Part shown: piece by piece, positions 57,061 through 64,000 of the stretch
Numbering within the stretch: the first letter of the stretch is position 1
How the letters are laid out: the number at the start of each line of letters is the position of its first letter
NCBI RefSeq assembly: GCF_036322625.1
Contig: NZ_AP027266.1
Location: 1,367,001-1,431,000, forward strand
Direction: 5' to 3'
Length of the DNA stretch: 64,000 bases
Source: Roseicyclus marinus
Lineage (GTDB): Bacteria; Pseudomonadota; Alphaproteobacteria; Rhodobacterales; Rhodobacteraceae
The notes under the pieces: model-generated
Seen by the model: the letters and a program-made list of their open reading frames with translations, nothing else
Database searches by the model: none
What the model was told of the DNA's origin: nothing
Made by a program: the position numbers and the translations under genes

Positions 57061-58149
57061 TCAGGCGATGCGGATGCGCGGGTTGAGGAAGACATATCCG
57101 ATGTCGGATATGAGCTGCGTCACCAGCACGACGAACACGGCGACGATGGAACAGGCCAGAAGCAGTTCGATGTCGTTGTTGGAGGCAGCCTGTACCAGCG
57201 TCCAGCCAAAGCCGTTGTAGTTGAAGAGCGTCTCGACGATCACCACGCCCGTCAAAAGCCACGGGAATTGCAGCATGATCACGGTGAAGGGCGCGATCAG
57301 CGCGTTGCGGAGCGCGTGTTTGAGCACGATGTTGCGGAAGCTCACGCCCTTGAGCCGCGCGGTGCGGATGTATTGGGCGGTCATCACCTCGGCCATGGAG
57401 GCGCGCGTCATCCGCGCGATATAGCCCATGCCGTAAAGGGCGATGGTCATCACGGGCAGGGTGAAGTTCCAGAAGGTGACATCATCCATCGCGCTGCGGG
57501 CCGAGCCAAGGAACAGCGTGCCGCTGTCAAGCCAGCCCCATTCGACCAGAAGCGGCGACAGCCCGATCTGGGAGGAGGCCAGAAGCACGATCAAGATGAC
57601 GCCCGAGACATATTCGGGCGTGGCCGTCGAGGCGATGGAGAGTGTCGAGAGGGATCGATCCAGCCGCGAGCCTTCGCGCATGCCTGCCAGAACGCCCACG
57701 AAAAGCGCCGAGGGCACCATGACGGCAAAGGCCCAGAACATCAGGATGCCGGTGAGCTGCAAGCGCCCGCCGATGATGTTGGACACCTCGTCGGCCGAAA
57801 CGGTGGAATAGCCCAGATCGCCCTGCAGGAGACCGCAGAAACGGTCCGCATCCTCGGGGGCCTGTCCGTCTTCGAGGCAGCGGCCGCGCCATTCGCCGGT
57901 CACCGGGTCTTCGCGCAGCCAACCGGGCACCACGCCCAGCCATTCGCCGTAGCGCATCACCAGGGGGCCGCCATAGCCGTTGCGGTCGAGCCAGGAGATC
58001 ACCTCGGCATCGCTCATGCGGGCGTTGCCCTGGGTCTTGGCCAGTTTCTCGAGGTTGGGGGCGAGATTGGTGAGGAAGAAGACCACGAAGGTCAGGCACA
58101 GGGCCGTGAGAGCCATCACGCCGATCCGGCGGAGGATGAAGAACGCCAT
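57061..58149 (-). CDS. Peptide-type ABC transporter permease (DppB-like)
   Basis: The 362-residue inner-membrane permease has the DppB/OppB start MAFFILRRIGVMALTALCLTFVVFFL, a periplasmic insert of about 100 residues (with GDLGYST) and the EAA loop TARLKGVSFRNIVLKHALRNALIAPFT. The end has the family's VETLFNYNGFGW. Six hydrophobic segments are visible. It follows the substrate-binding protein gene, from which it is separated by 120 bp holding a strong stem-loop, and precedes the DppC-like gene. Confidence 0.92.
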   Translation of the reverse strand: MAFFILRRIGVMALTALCLTFVVFFLTNLAPNLEKLAKTQGNARMSDAEVISWLDRNGYGGPLVMRYGEWLGVVPGWLREDPVTGEWRGRCLEDGQAPEDADRFCGLLQGDLGYSTVSADEVSNIIGGRLQLTGILMFWAFAVMVPSALFVGVLAGMREGSRLDRSLSTLSIASTATPEYVSGVILIVLLASSQIGLSPLLVEWGWLDSGTLFLGSARSAMDDVTFWNFTLPVMTIALYGMGYIARMTRASMAEVMTAQYIRTARLKGVSFRNIVLKHALRNALIAPFTVIMLQFPWLLTGVVIVETLFNYNGFGWTLVQAASNNDIELLLACSIVAVFVVLVTQLISDIGYVFLNPRIRIA

Positions 58150-58237
58150 CGATTTTCCCTGTCATTGCGGCCCGTCTTGCGGGTCTTTTGGGAGGGTCCG
58201 CCGGGGGCGGGCCATCCGGTCGCTGGGCTGTGGGAGA

Positions 58238-58262
58238 CGGGCGGGGTGCAAGCCCCCGCCCG
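58238..58262 (-). promoter_or_regulatory. Stem-loop between the binding-protein gene and the permease genes
   Basis: CGGGCGGGG (58238-58246) pairs with CCCCGCCCG (58254-58262), a perfect 9-bp stem with a 7-base loop, starting 7 bases after the binding-protein stop on the minus strand. It is not followed by a T-run. Such stems after binding-protein genes often stabilise that mRNA segment or reduce read-through. Confidence 0.6.
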
Positions 58263-58269
58263 GTCCGGA

Positions 58270-59910
58270 TCAGGCCGAAAGGCCGAGATGGTGGATGTTG
58301 ATCTCGAACTTCGGATGCATGTCGGCGTTCACGACGCCCGGACGGTAATGCCGGAACAGCGAGCGCCAGTAGGGCACGATGGTCACGGCCTCTTCCTGCA
58401 TGATCTGTTGCAGGCGGGCCATCACCTCGCGGCGGGCATCGGCGTCCTGGATCCCGTTCGCCTGGTCGAGCAGACTGTCGAATTCCGCGTTGGAGAAGGC
58501 GGTTTCGTTCCAGGCCACGCCCGAGCGATAGGCGAGGTTGAGGATCTGCACACCCAGTTCGCGGTGGTTCCATTCGGTCGCCGAGAACGGATAGCTCAGC
58601 CAGTCGTTCCAGAAGGTGGAGCCCGGCAGAACCTCGCGCGTGACGGTCATGCCGGCATCGCGCATCTGGGCTGCGACCGCGTCGCAGGTGAAGCGGCCCA
58701 GACCGTCATCGAGCGAGATGAGGGTCAGTTCCGTGTCGCCGTGGCCTGCCGCCTGAAGCCGGGCCATGGCCGCGGCCTTGTCCACGGTCATCGGGGGCAG
58801 CTGGGCGTATTCGGGGTGGATCGGGCAGACATGGTGGTTTTCGCCGACCGTGCCCTGTCCGTTGATGCCCAGTTCCAGGACGACGTTCAGATCGACGGCT
58901 TCAAGGATCGCGCGGCGCACCTCGACATTGTCGTAGGGCGCGTTGAGCTGGTTGAAACGCACCGCCAGCGTCGCGCCGGTCGTGGCATCGGAGCGTTCCC
59001 AGCCGACGGCCGAGAACAGATCGACGAATTCGCCGACCGTCTGGTAGGTCATGTCGAATTCACCGGCTTCGGCGGCCGCGAACCATGCCGCGGGATCGGT
59101 GCCGAGGTCGACGAAGGTGACATCGTCCAGATAGGCATTGCCCCAGTAGGCGTGATCGGGGGTGCGTTCCAGCCGGGCCGAGATGCCGACCTGGTAATCG
59201 GCGAACCGGTAGGCGCCGGTGCCCACGTTGTGATCGAGCGGGTTGGTGCCGATCAGGTCGCGGTGCTGGATGGCGGACGGGTAGTCGGCGATGCCGGGGA
59301 TCAGCGTGATGTCGGGCGCGGGCAGGTTGATCTGCACGGTCAGGTCATCGACGACGACGATACCGCCCTCGCGCGCCTGCCCGGTATCCGCATCGACGAG
59401 CCCGCCCATGCGCGCGGCCATCGAGTTGCCCTCGACCGTGCTGTCGCACCAGCCGCGGAAATTGGCGGCCACGTCTTCGGCGGTGAAGGCATCGCCGTTG
59501 TTCCAGGTGACGCCGGGGCGCACGCGCAGCGTGTACTGGGTCACGTCGGCATTGGTTTCCCAGCCTTCGAGCAGTATGCCGCTGAAGCTGCCGTCGCGGT
59601 TGTATTCGACGAGGTATTCCAGAAGGCCGCGGGACACGTTGCCCATCTCGGACCAGTCATAGGTGCGCGGGTCCTTGAGCGCGAGCACTCCTTGCTGGAT
59701 GCGCAGGCTGCCGCCCATCGGGGGCGTCGCGCGCTGTGCCATGGCGGGCTTGAGCCCGATCAGGCTGTAGGCGGCGGCGGCGCTGAGGCCCAGCGCGGTC
59801 GAACGCACGAGGAATTCGCGGCGGCTCAGTTGGCCCGCCTTGTATTCCCGTGCGTACATCTCGGCCGCAGGATGGCTGGCCGGACGCGCCGGTTTGGTGG
59901 GGTCGTTCAT
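58270..59910 (-). CDS. Tat-exported ABC transporter substrate-binding protein, family 5
   Basis: The 546-residue periplasmic protein binds the solute carried by the transporter encoded downstream. A Tat signal (LSRREFLVRSTALGLSAAAAYSLIG, ending AMAQ) follows a 27-residue lead. The family-5 fold is shown by LLEGWETNADVTQYTLRVRPGVTWNNGDAFTAEDV, HNVGTGAYRF and the late PYSFSATEWN-like region (PFSATEWNHRELGV). Peptide, opine or nickel ligands are all possible. GGGAGAG precedes the ATG complementary to 59908-59910. It is first in the four-gene operon, with the AraC regulator gene upstream on the same strand. Confidence 0.93.
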   Translation of the reverse strand: MNDPTKPARPASHPAAEMYAREYKAGQLSRREFLVRSTALGLSAAAAYSLIGLKPAMAQRATPPMGGSLRIQQGVLALKDPRTYDWSEMGNVSRGLLEYLVEYNRDGSFSGILLEGWETNADVTQYTLRVRPGVTWNNGDAFTAEDVAANFRGWCDSTVEGNSMAARMGGLVDADTGQAREGGIVVVDDLTVQINLPAPDITLIPGIADYPSAIQHRDLIGTNPLDHNVGTGAYRFADYQVGISARLERTPDHAYWGNAYLDDVTFVDLGTDPAAWFAAAEAGEFDMTYQTVGEFVDLFSAVGWERSDATTGATLAVRFNQLNAPYDNVEVRRAILEAVDLNVVLELGINGQGTVGENHHVCPIHPEYAQLPPMTVDKAAAMARLQAAGHGDTELTLISLDDGLGRFTCDAVAAQMRDAGMTVTREVLPGSTFWNDWLSYPFSATEWNHRELGVQILNLAYRSGVAWNETAFSNAEFDSLLDQANGIQDADARREVMARLQQIMQEEAVTIVPYWRSLFRHYRPGVVNADMHPKFEINIHHLGLSA

Positions 59911-60034
59911 GTTTCGTCTCTCCCTGTGACGTCATGGGTCGTGTCGCGCGGAAAGGCCACGCGCGGTCTTGGAGCCGGCTGCAACCCTTGAGTGAACACG
60001 TCACCATTCCGCAGGGTTTCCGCACAGCCGTCAA

Positions 60035-60068
60035 TCGCAAGTTGCGAAGGGTTATCGTTCATTTGCGA
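60035..60068. promoter_or_regulatory. Candidate AraC-type operator (TTGCGA repeats)
   Basis: TTGCGA occurs as a direct repeat at 60042 and 60063, exactly 21 bp apart, the spacing used by AraC-family dimers. A third, inverted copy (TCGCAA, 60035-60040) forms TCGCAA-G-TTGCGA with the first. The site is about 130 bp upstream of the binding-protein start and downstream of the AraC-type gene. Confidence 0.45.
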
Positions 60069-60182
60069 CATCGACCGGTAGGAAAAACGACAAGGCCTTG
60101 AGGCGCAACCCCTTTTCGGCCTTTTTTGACGCAAGGGTCGCGCACACAATGCCAGGATCGTGCGCTCCGAGGCCGTTGTCCA

Positions 60183-60980
60183 TCAGGCGCGATTGCGGGG
60201 CGCGCGGAATTCGGAGGGGGTGCGCCCGGTCGATTGCTGGAAGGCGCGGGTGAAATAGGCCGCCGAGGAAAAGCCCAATGTTTCGGCCACTTCGCGGGCC
60301 GGCATGTCGGTGTCGCGCAAGAGGCGGCGGGCTTCGTACATGATCCGTTCGGTCAGCAGGGCATGGGCCGGGCGGCCCGCGGCCTCGCGGCAGATGCGGC
60401 TGAGATGGGTGGGGGTGACCTGCAACGCCTCGGCGTAATCGGCGATGCCGCGCCCGCTGCGGAACCGGCTTTCCATCATGCTGCCGAACAATTCGGCAAG
60501 CCTATGGGTCTTTTCCCGCAAGATCGCGCCTTCGGCCCGCGTCAATTCGCGTTCCATCCAGGCGGAGACAAGCAGGCCGTAGCCTGTGACGGCACGGTCC
60601 ATGGCGGGGGCTGCGGCCCCCAGTTCCCGTTCGATTCGTTCCAGGTGGCCGGTCAGGCTTGCCTGCGCCTCGATGCTGGAGATGCGCAGGTGGAAGGGGT
60701 CGGCGGGCAGGCCAAGCTCGGTCCCGGCAGGCAGGCAGAGTTCGATCCCCTGGATCTGGGCGGGCAGTTCCAGCGCCATCTGGGTTCCTGCCGGCACGAA
60801 GACGGCGGTGTTCGGCCCATAGCCGCGCGTCACGCAATTGACCGTGACCCGTCCCTGTCCGCGCGTGATCCAGTAGAGACGATGCAAACCGCGCCCGTGC
60901 AGCAGTTCGATCCGCCAGGGTTCCTGCATGCGCATCTTGCCCAGGGACAGGACACTGTAGGGGGGACGTGAGTCGTTCAT
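60183..60980 (-). CDS. AraC family transcriptional regulator
   Basis: The 265-residue regulator has an N-terminal cupin-like sensor (LYWITRGQGRVTVNCVTRGYGPNTAVFVPAGTQMAL) and a C-terminal AraC double helix-turn-helix (IADYAEALQVTPTHLSRICREAAGRPAHALLTERIMYEARRLL, then MPAREVAETLGFSSAAYFTRAFQQSTGRTPSEFR). It sits upstream of the peptide-type ABC operon on the same strand, so it is likely its regulator. The frame is open a few codons upstream, and the ATG complementary to 60978-60980 is preferred. A GCAAATTTGC dyad lies at 61004-61013, just upstream of its start. Confidence 0.9.
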   Translation of the reverse strand: MNDSRPPYSVLSLGKMRMQEPWRIELLHGRGLHRLYWITRGQGRVTVNCVTRGYGPNTAVFVPAGTQMALELPAQIQGIELCLPAGTELGLPADPFHLRISSIEAQASLTGHLERIERELGAAAPAMDRAVTGYGLLVSAWMERELTRAEGAILREKTHRLAELFGSMMESRFRSGRGIADYAEALQVTPTHLSRICREAAGRPAHALLTERIMYEARRLLRDTDMPAREVAETLGFSSAAYFTRAFQQSTGRTPSEFRAPRNRA

Positions 60981-61070
60981 GGCGCGAGGCTGGGGCGCGG
61001 GTGGCAAATTTGCAAGCGCGCCGCAGGGCTTTCGCGCCGATTGGCGAAAACGGGCCGGATTTGTGCAAGA

Positions 61071-61949
61071 TCAGGGGGCGGGTTGCGCGATGCGGGTCCA
61101 GTTGCCCATGCGGGCGCGGAACCATGTGCGCTGGCGCTTGGCATATTGGCGGCTGGCGATGATCGCGGCCTCGCGGGCCTCGGCAAGCGTCATCTCGCCC
61201 CGCAGATGCGCGATCAATTCGGGGGCGCCGATGGCTTTTCGCGCGCCCCCGGCCTTGTCCCAAAGGGGCAGGATCGCGCGCGCCTCCTCCAATGCGCCTG
61301 CGGCGAGCATGGCGTCGAAGCGGCGCGTGATGCGAGCACTGAGCCAATCGCGGTCGGCGTCGATCAGAAACGGCAGGGCATGGTCGAGGGGCAGGGGCGG
61401 CGGCCCGGTATCGGCCTGCCAATCGGAAAAGGCGCGCCCGGTCGCATGCCACACTTCCCAAGCCCGGCGCAGGCGCGCGGGGTTTTGCGTGTCGATCCGG
61501 GCAAGAATGGCAGGATCGATGCGTTCCAGATCGGCGATGAGCGCGGGGGGATCGAGCGTATCGGCCCGCGCGCGGATATCGGCGGGTGTGGGGGGGATCT
61601 CGGCCAGGCCTTCGGTCAGGGCCCGGAAATACAGGCCGGTGCCGCCCACGATGATGGGGCGCGCGGGCCCCTCAAGCAGGGGGGTGAGCGCGCGCAGCCA
61701 ATCGCCCACGGAATAGTCGCCGGTAAAGGGAACATGGCCATAAAGCGCATGGGGCGCGCGCGCCTCTTCCTCAACGCTGGGGCGGGCGGTCAGGATTCGC
61801 CAGCCGTCATAGACCTGCAGGGCATCGGCATTGACGATGACGCCGCCGCCCGCCTCGGCAATGGCCAGCGCCAGCGCGGATTTCCCCGAGGCCGTCGGCC
61901 CGGCGATCAGCACCGGCTGGGAGGGGGGGATGGTGGCGGGGTCGATCAT
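61071..61949 (-). CDS. miaA: tRNA dimethylallyltransferase MiaA
   Basis: MiaA adds an isopentenyl group to A37 of tRNAs reading UNN codons. The 292-residue protein starts with the P-loop [19 protein letters not shown], then has [19 protein letters not shown], the [19 protein letters not shown] motif and, near the end, [20 protein letters not shown], all family signatures. The ATG complementary to 61947-61949 gives the expected start; the frame is open further upstream. It is divergent from pyrH by 121 bp and is the fifth tRNA-modification gene in the window. Confidence 0.96.
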   Translation of the reverse strand: MIDPATIPPSQPVLIAGPTASGKSALALAIAEAGGGVIVNADALQVYDGWRILTARPSVEEEARAPHALYGHVPFTGDYSVGDWLRALTPLLEGPARPIIVGGTGLYFRALTEGLAEIPPTPADIRARADTLDPPALIADLERIDPAILARIDTQNPARLRRAWEVWHATGRAFSDWQADTGPPPLPLDHALPFLIDADRDWLSARITRRFDAMLAAGALEEARAILPLWDKAGGARKAIGAPELIAHLRGEMTLAEAREAAIIASRQYAKRQRTWFRARMGNWTRIAQPAP

Positions 61950-62070
61950 GCGGCTCGATCTGGCGGGTTTGCGCTGCGGCACAAACGGAAGGGGCGTTGA
62001 ACACCGTCCGCTTTTAGCCCATGGTCCGCCCCGCGCAACCGCACATCCAAACAGCCCCAAGGAGACCCAG

Positions 62071-62805
62071 ATGCCGGACGACACCGAGACCTCGTTCGCG
62101 CCGCTCTACAGCCGCGTCATGCTCAAGATTTCCGGCGAGGCCTTGATGGGCGACCAGGGATTCGGCCTGCACCCGCCGACCGTCGAACGGATCGCGCGCG
62201 AGGTGAAATCGGTCCATGATCTGGGCGTCGAGATCTGCATGGTCATCGGGGGTGGCAACATCTTTCGCGGGCTTCAGGGCTCGGCGCAGGGGATGGAGCG
62301 GACGACGGCCGATTACATGGGGATGCTGGCGACCGTCATGAACGCGCTCGCCATGCAATCGGCGCTGGAAGGGATCGGGGTCTTTACCCGTGTGATCAGC
62401 GCCATCACCATGAACGAGGTGGCCGAGCCCTATATCCGCCGCCGCGCCGTGCGCCACCTCGAGAAAAAGCGCGTGTGCATTTTCGCGGCGGGCACCGGAA
62501 ACCCCTATTTCACGACCGATACGGCGGCGACGCTGCGCGCCTCCGAGATGAATTGCCAGGCGATCTTCAAGGGCACCAAGGTCGACGGGGTCTATGACAA
62601 GGACCCCAAGAAACACGCCGATGCCAAGCGGTATGAAACGGTCACCTATGACGAGGTTCTGGCCCAGCACCTGGGCGTGATGGATGCCTCGGCCATTGCC
62701 CTGGCGCGGGAAAACGACCTGCCGATCATCGTCTTCAGCCTCGATGAGCCGGGCGGGTTCAAGGGTATTCTGGCAGGCCAGGGCACCTATACGCGGGTGT
62801 CCTGA
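62071..62805 (+). CDS. pyrH: UMP kinase
   Basis: PyrH phosphorylates UMP to UDP in pyrimidine nucleotide synthesis. The 244-residue protein has the amino-acid-kinase start [39 protein letters not shown] and the C-terminal [13 protein letters not shown] and [13 protein letters not shown] motifs. AAGGAG precedes ATG 62071 by about 6 bases. It is followed by frr and uppS in the order typical of Proteobacteria, at the start of the frr-uppS-cdsA cluster. Confidence 0.97.
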   Translation: MPDDTETSFAPLYSRVMLKISGEALMGDQGFGLHPPTVERIAREVKSVHDLGVEICMVIGGGNIFRGLQGSAQGMERTTADYMGMLATVMNALAMQSALEGIGVFTRVISAITMNEVAEPYIRRRAVRHLEKKRVCIFAAGTGNPYFTTDTAATLRASEMNCQAIFKGTKVDGVYDKDPKKHADAKRYETVTYDEVLAQHLGVMDASAIALARENDLPIIVFSLDEPGGFKGILAGQGTYTRVS

Positions 62806-62892
62806 GGGGCGGGCTGCGCACTTGGGTTCTGGAAACCCGGGGCGCGGCGCGCTATCACCGTCGCAAAAGGACCGAACGAAGGGCTATCCCCC

Positions 62893-63459
62893 ATGGCAGA
62901 AGACGATCTGGATATCGACCTCGACGACCTGACGCGCCGGATGGATGGCGCGATAGCCGCGCTGCGCACGGAATTCGCCTCGCTCAGGACGGGGCGCGCG
63001 TCGGCGTCCATGCTGGAGCCGGTGATGGTCGATGCCTATGGCCAGCCGACCCCGATCAACCAGGTGGGCACCGTCAACGTGCCCGAGCCGCGCATGGTCA
63101 CGATCAACGTCTGGGACAAGGCGCTGGTGGGCAAGGTGGAAAAGGCGATCCGCGACAGCGGGCTCGGCATCAACCCGCAGCTCAACGGCACGATCATCAT
63201 GCTGCCGATCCCCGAGCTGAACGAGGAACGGCGCACCCAGCTGACCAAGGTGGCGGCGCAATATGCCGAACATGCCCGCGTCGCGATCCGCAACGTCCGC
63301 CGCGACGGCATGGACCAGATCAAGAAGGCCAAGGCGCAGGGCATGTCCGAGGATGACCAGAAGCTCTGGGAAGCCGAGGTGCAGGAATTGACCAATGCGC
63401 ATATCGCCAAGGTCGATGCCGCGCTGGAAACCAAGCAGGCCGAGATCATGCAGGTCTGA
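62893..63459 (+). CDS. frr: Ribosome recycling factor
   Basis: Frr splits the post-termination ribosome together with EF-G. The 188-residue protein has the usual two-domain pattern: the helical domain start [48 protein letters not shown], then the second domain and the returning helices around [42 protein letters not shown]. It follows pyrH by 87 bp and precedes uppS. Confidence 0.97.
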   Translation: MAEDDLDIDLDDLTRRMDGAIAALRTEFASLRTGRASASMLEPVMVDAYGQPTPINQVGTVNVPEPRMVTINVWDKALVGKVEKAIRDSGLGINPQLNGTIIMLPIPELNEERRTQLTKVAAQYAEHARVAIRNVRRDGMDQIKKAKAQGMSEDDQKLWEAEVQELTNAHIAKVDAALETKQAEIMQV

Positions 63460-63563
63460 CCTGGGCCGCCCCTCGGCGTTGCCGCCCGGTCGCACCCGTC
63501 GGGGGAATGGCGGGCGGGCATTGCGTGGGCGGGCGTGTCGGGCGATCTTGGTCCCGGCATAGG

Positions 63564-63591
63564 GAGGGGCAGGGCGCGAGTGCCGCCCCTC
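63564..63591 (+). other. Stem-loop between frr and uppS
   Basis: GAGGGGC (63564-63570) pairs with GCCCCTC (63585-63591) around a 14-base loop in the 162-bp gap after frr. No T-run follows, so it looks more like a processing or attenuating structure than an intrinsic terminator. Confidence 0.45.
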
Positions 63592-63621
63592 GAGGCAGGA
63601 TGTAGCCGTGAGGACAGCCCC

Positions 63622-64000
<379 letters not shown>

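Noticed and set aside
57268-59991. 907-codon open frame on the plus strand opposite the ABC permease and binding-protein genes
   Set aside because: Both minus-strand genes are clearly assigned, and the plus-strand frame crosses their boundaries and has no domain.

Overview
This GC-rich window (about two thirds G+C by eye) reads as core chromosome of an alphaproteobacterium of the Rhodobacterales, most likely the Roseobacter group (Rhodobacteraceae). The evidence is a sciP-ctrA pair with GANTC and CtrA-type sites between them, a GTTC-N7-GTTC LexA box, a pyrH-frr-uppS cluster, a free-standing Hint-domain protein, a B12-dependent class II ribonucleotide reductase, and several families of short palindromic intergenic repeats. 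I see no rRNA, CRISPR array, insertion sequence or prophage.

Layout. 1-5,200: the 5' part of a DctB-like sensor kinase, a secreted PPC-repeat protein, tpiA, and an Fe-S assembly pair (sufA-like, sufT). 5,300-15,100: a RimK fused to a zinc-protease-like domain, tgt, lon behind a predicted heat-shock promoter, a Tat-exported polysaccharide deacetylase, an HU-like protein, two tRNA-Val, pirin, a GNAT enzyme and an EamA transporter. 15,100-24,200: two identical tRNA-Asp genes, mnmA, sciP, ctrA, ligA with an in-frame 51-bp minisatellite, recG, a LexA-boxed 39-residue membrane peptide with a structured 3' region, a NifU-like scaffold and hisI. 24,200-31,900: gluQ, trmFO, a DoxX protein, gyrA, usg, dsbB, exoD and tRNA-Leu. 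32,400-43,800: a Hint protein, a MobA-like transferase, a dimethylglycine-dehydrogenase-like enzyme, DUF2254 and CorC-like membrane proteins, xerD, a secreted helical-repeat protein, aroK-aroB and a lipoprotein. 43,800-53,300: gpt, fabI, pdxH, a double cold-shock protein, a DUF192 protein, tRNA-Pro, nrdJ with NrdR boxes and a structured leader, a metallo-beta-lactamase-fold protein and a membrane protein. 53,280-64,000: a RIME-like element, a four-gene peptide-type ABC transporter with an AraC regulator, miaA, and pyrH-frr-uppS, the last cut by the window edge.

Functional threads. Several genes act on tRNA. Tgt and GluQRS both modify position 34 of tRNA-Asp, which is encoded twice here, and MnmA, TrmFO and MiaA modify positions 34, 54 and 37. 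A second thread is DNA maintenance and the cell cycle: CtrA/SciP, LigA, RecG, GyrA, XerD, NrdJ and the SOS peptide.

The most unusual points are: (i) the SOS-boxed peptide followed by three stem-loops ending in a strong terminator; (ii) the LigA N-terminal repeat array, apparently grown from LigA's own N-terminus; (iii) a RIME-like element whose two inverted ends supply the stop codons of both convergent flanking genes; (iv) twin perfect palindromes inside the ABC operon; and (v) an 88-bp repeat family in three copies. Function calls rest on recognising protein families in the translations. No database search was possible, and regulatory sites are motif matches.
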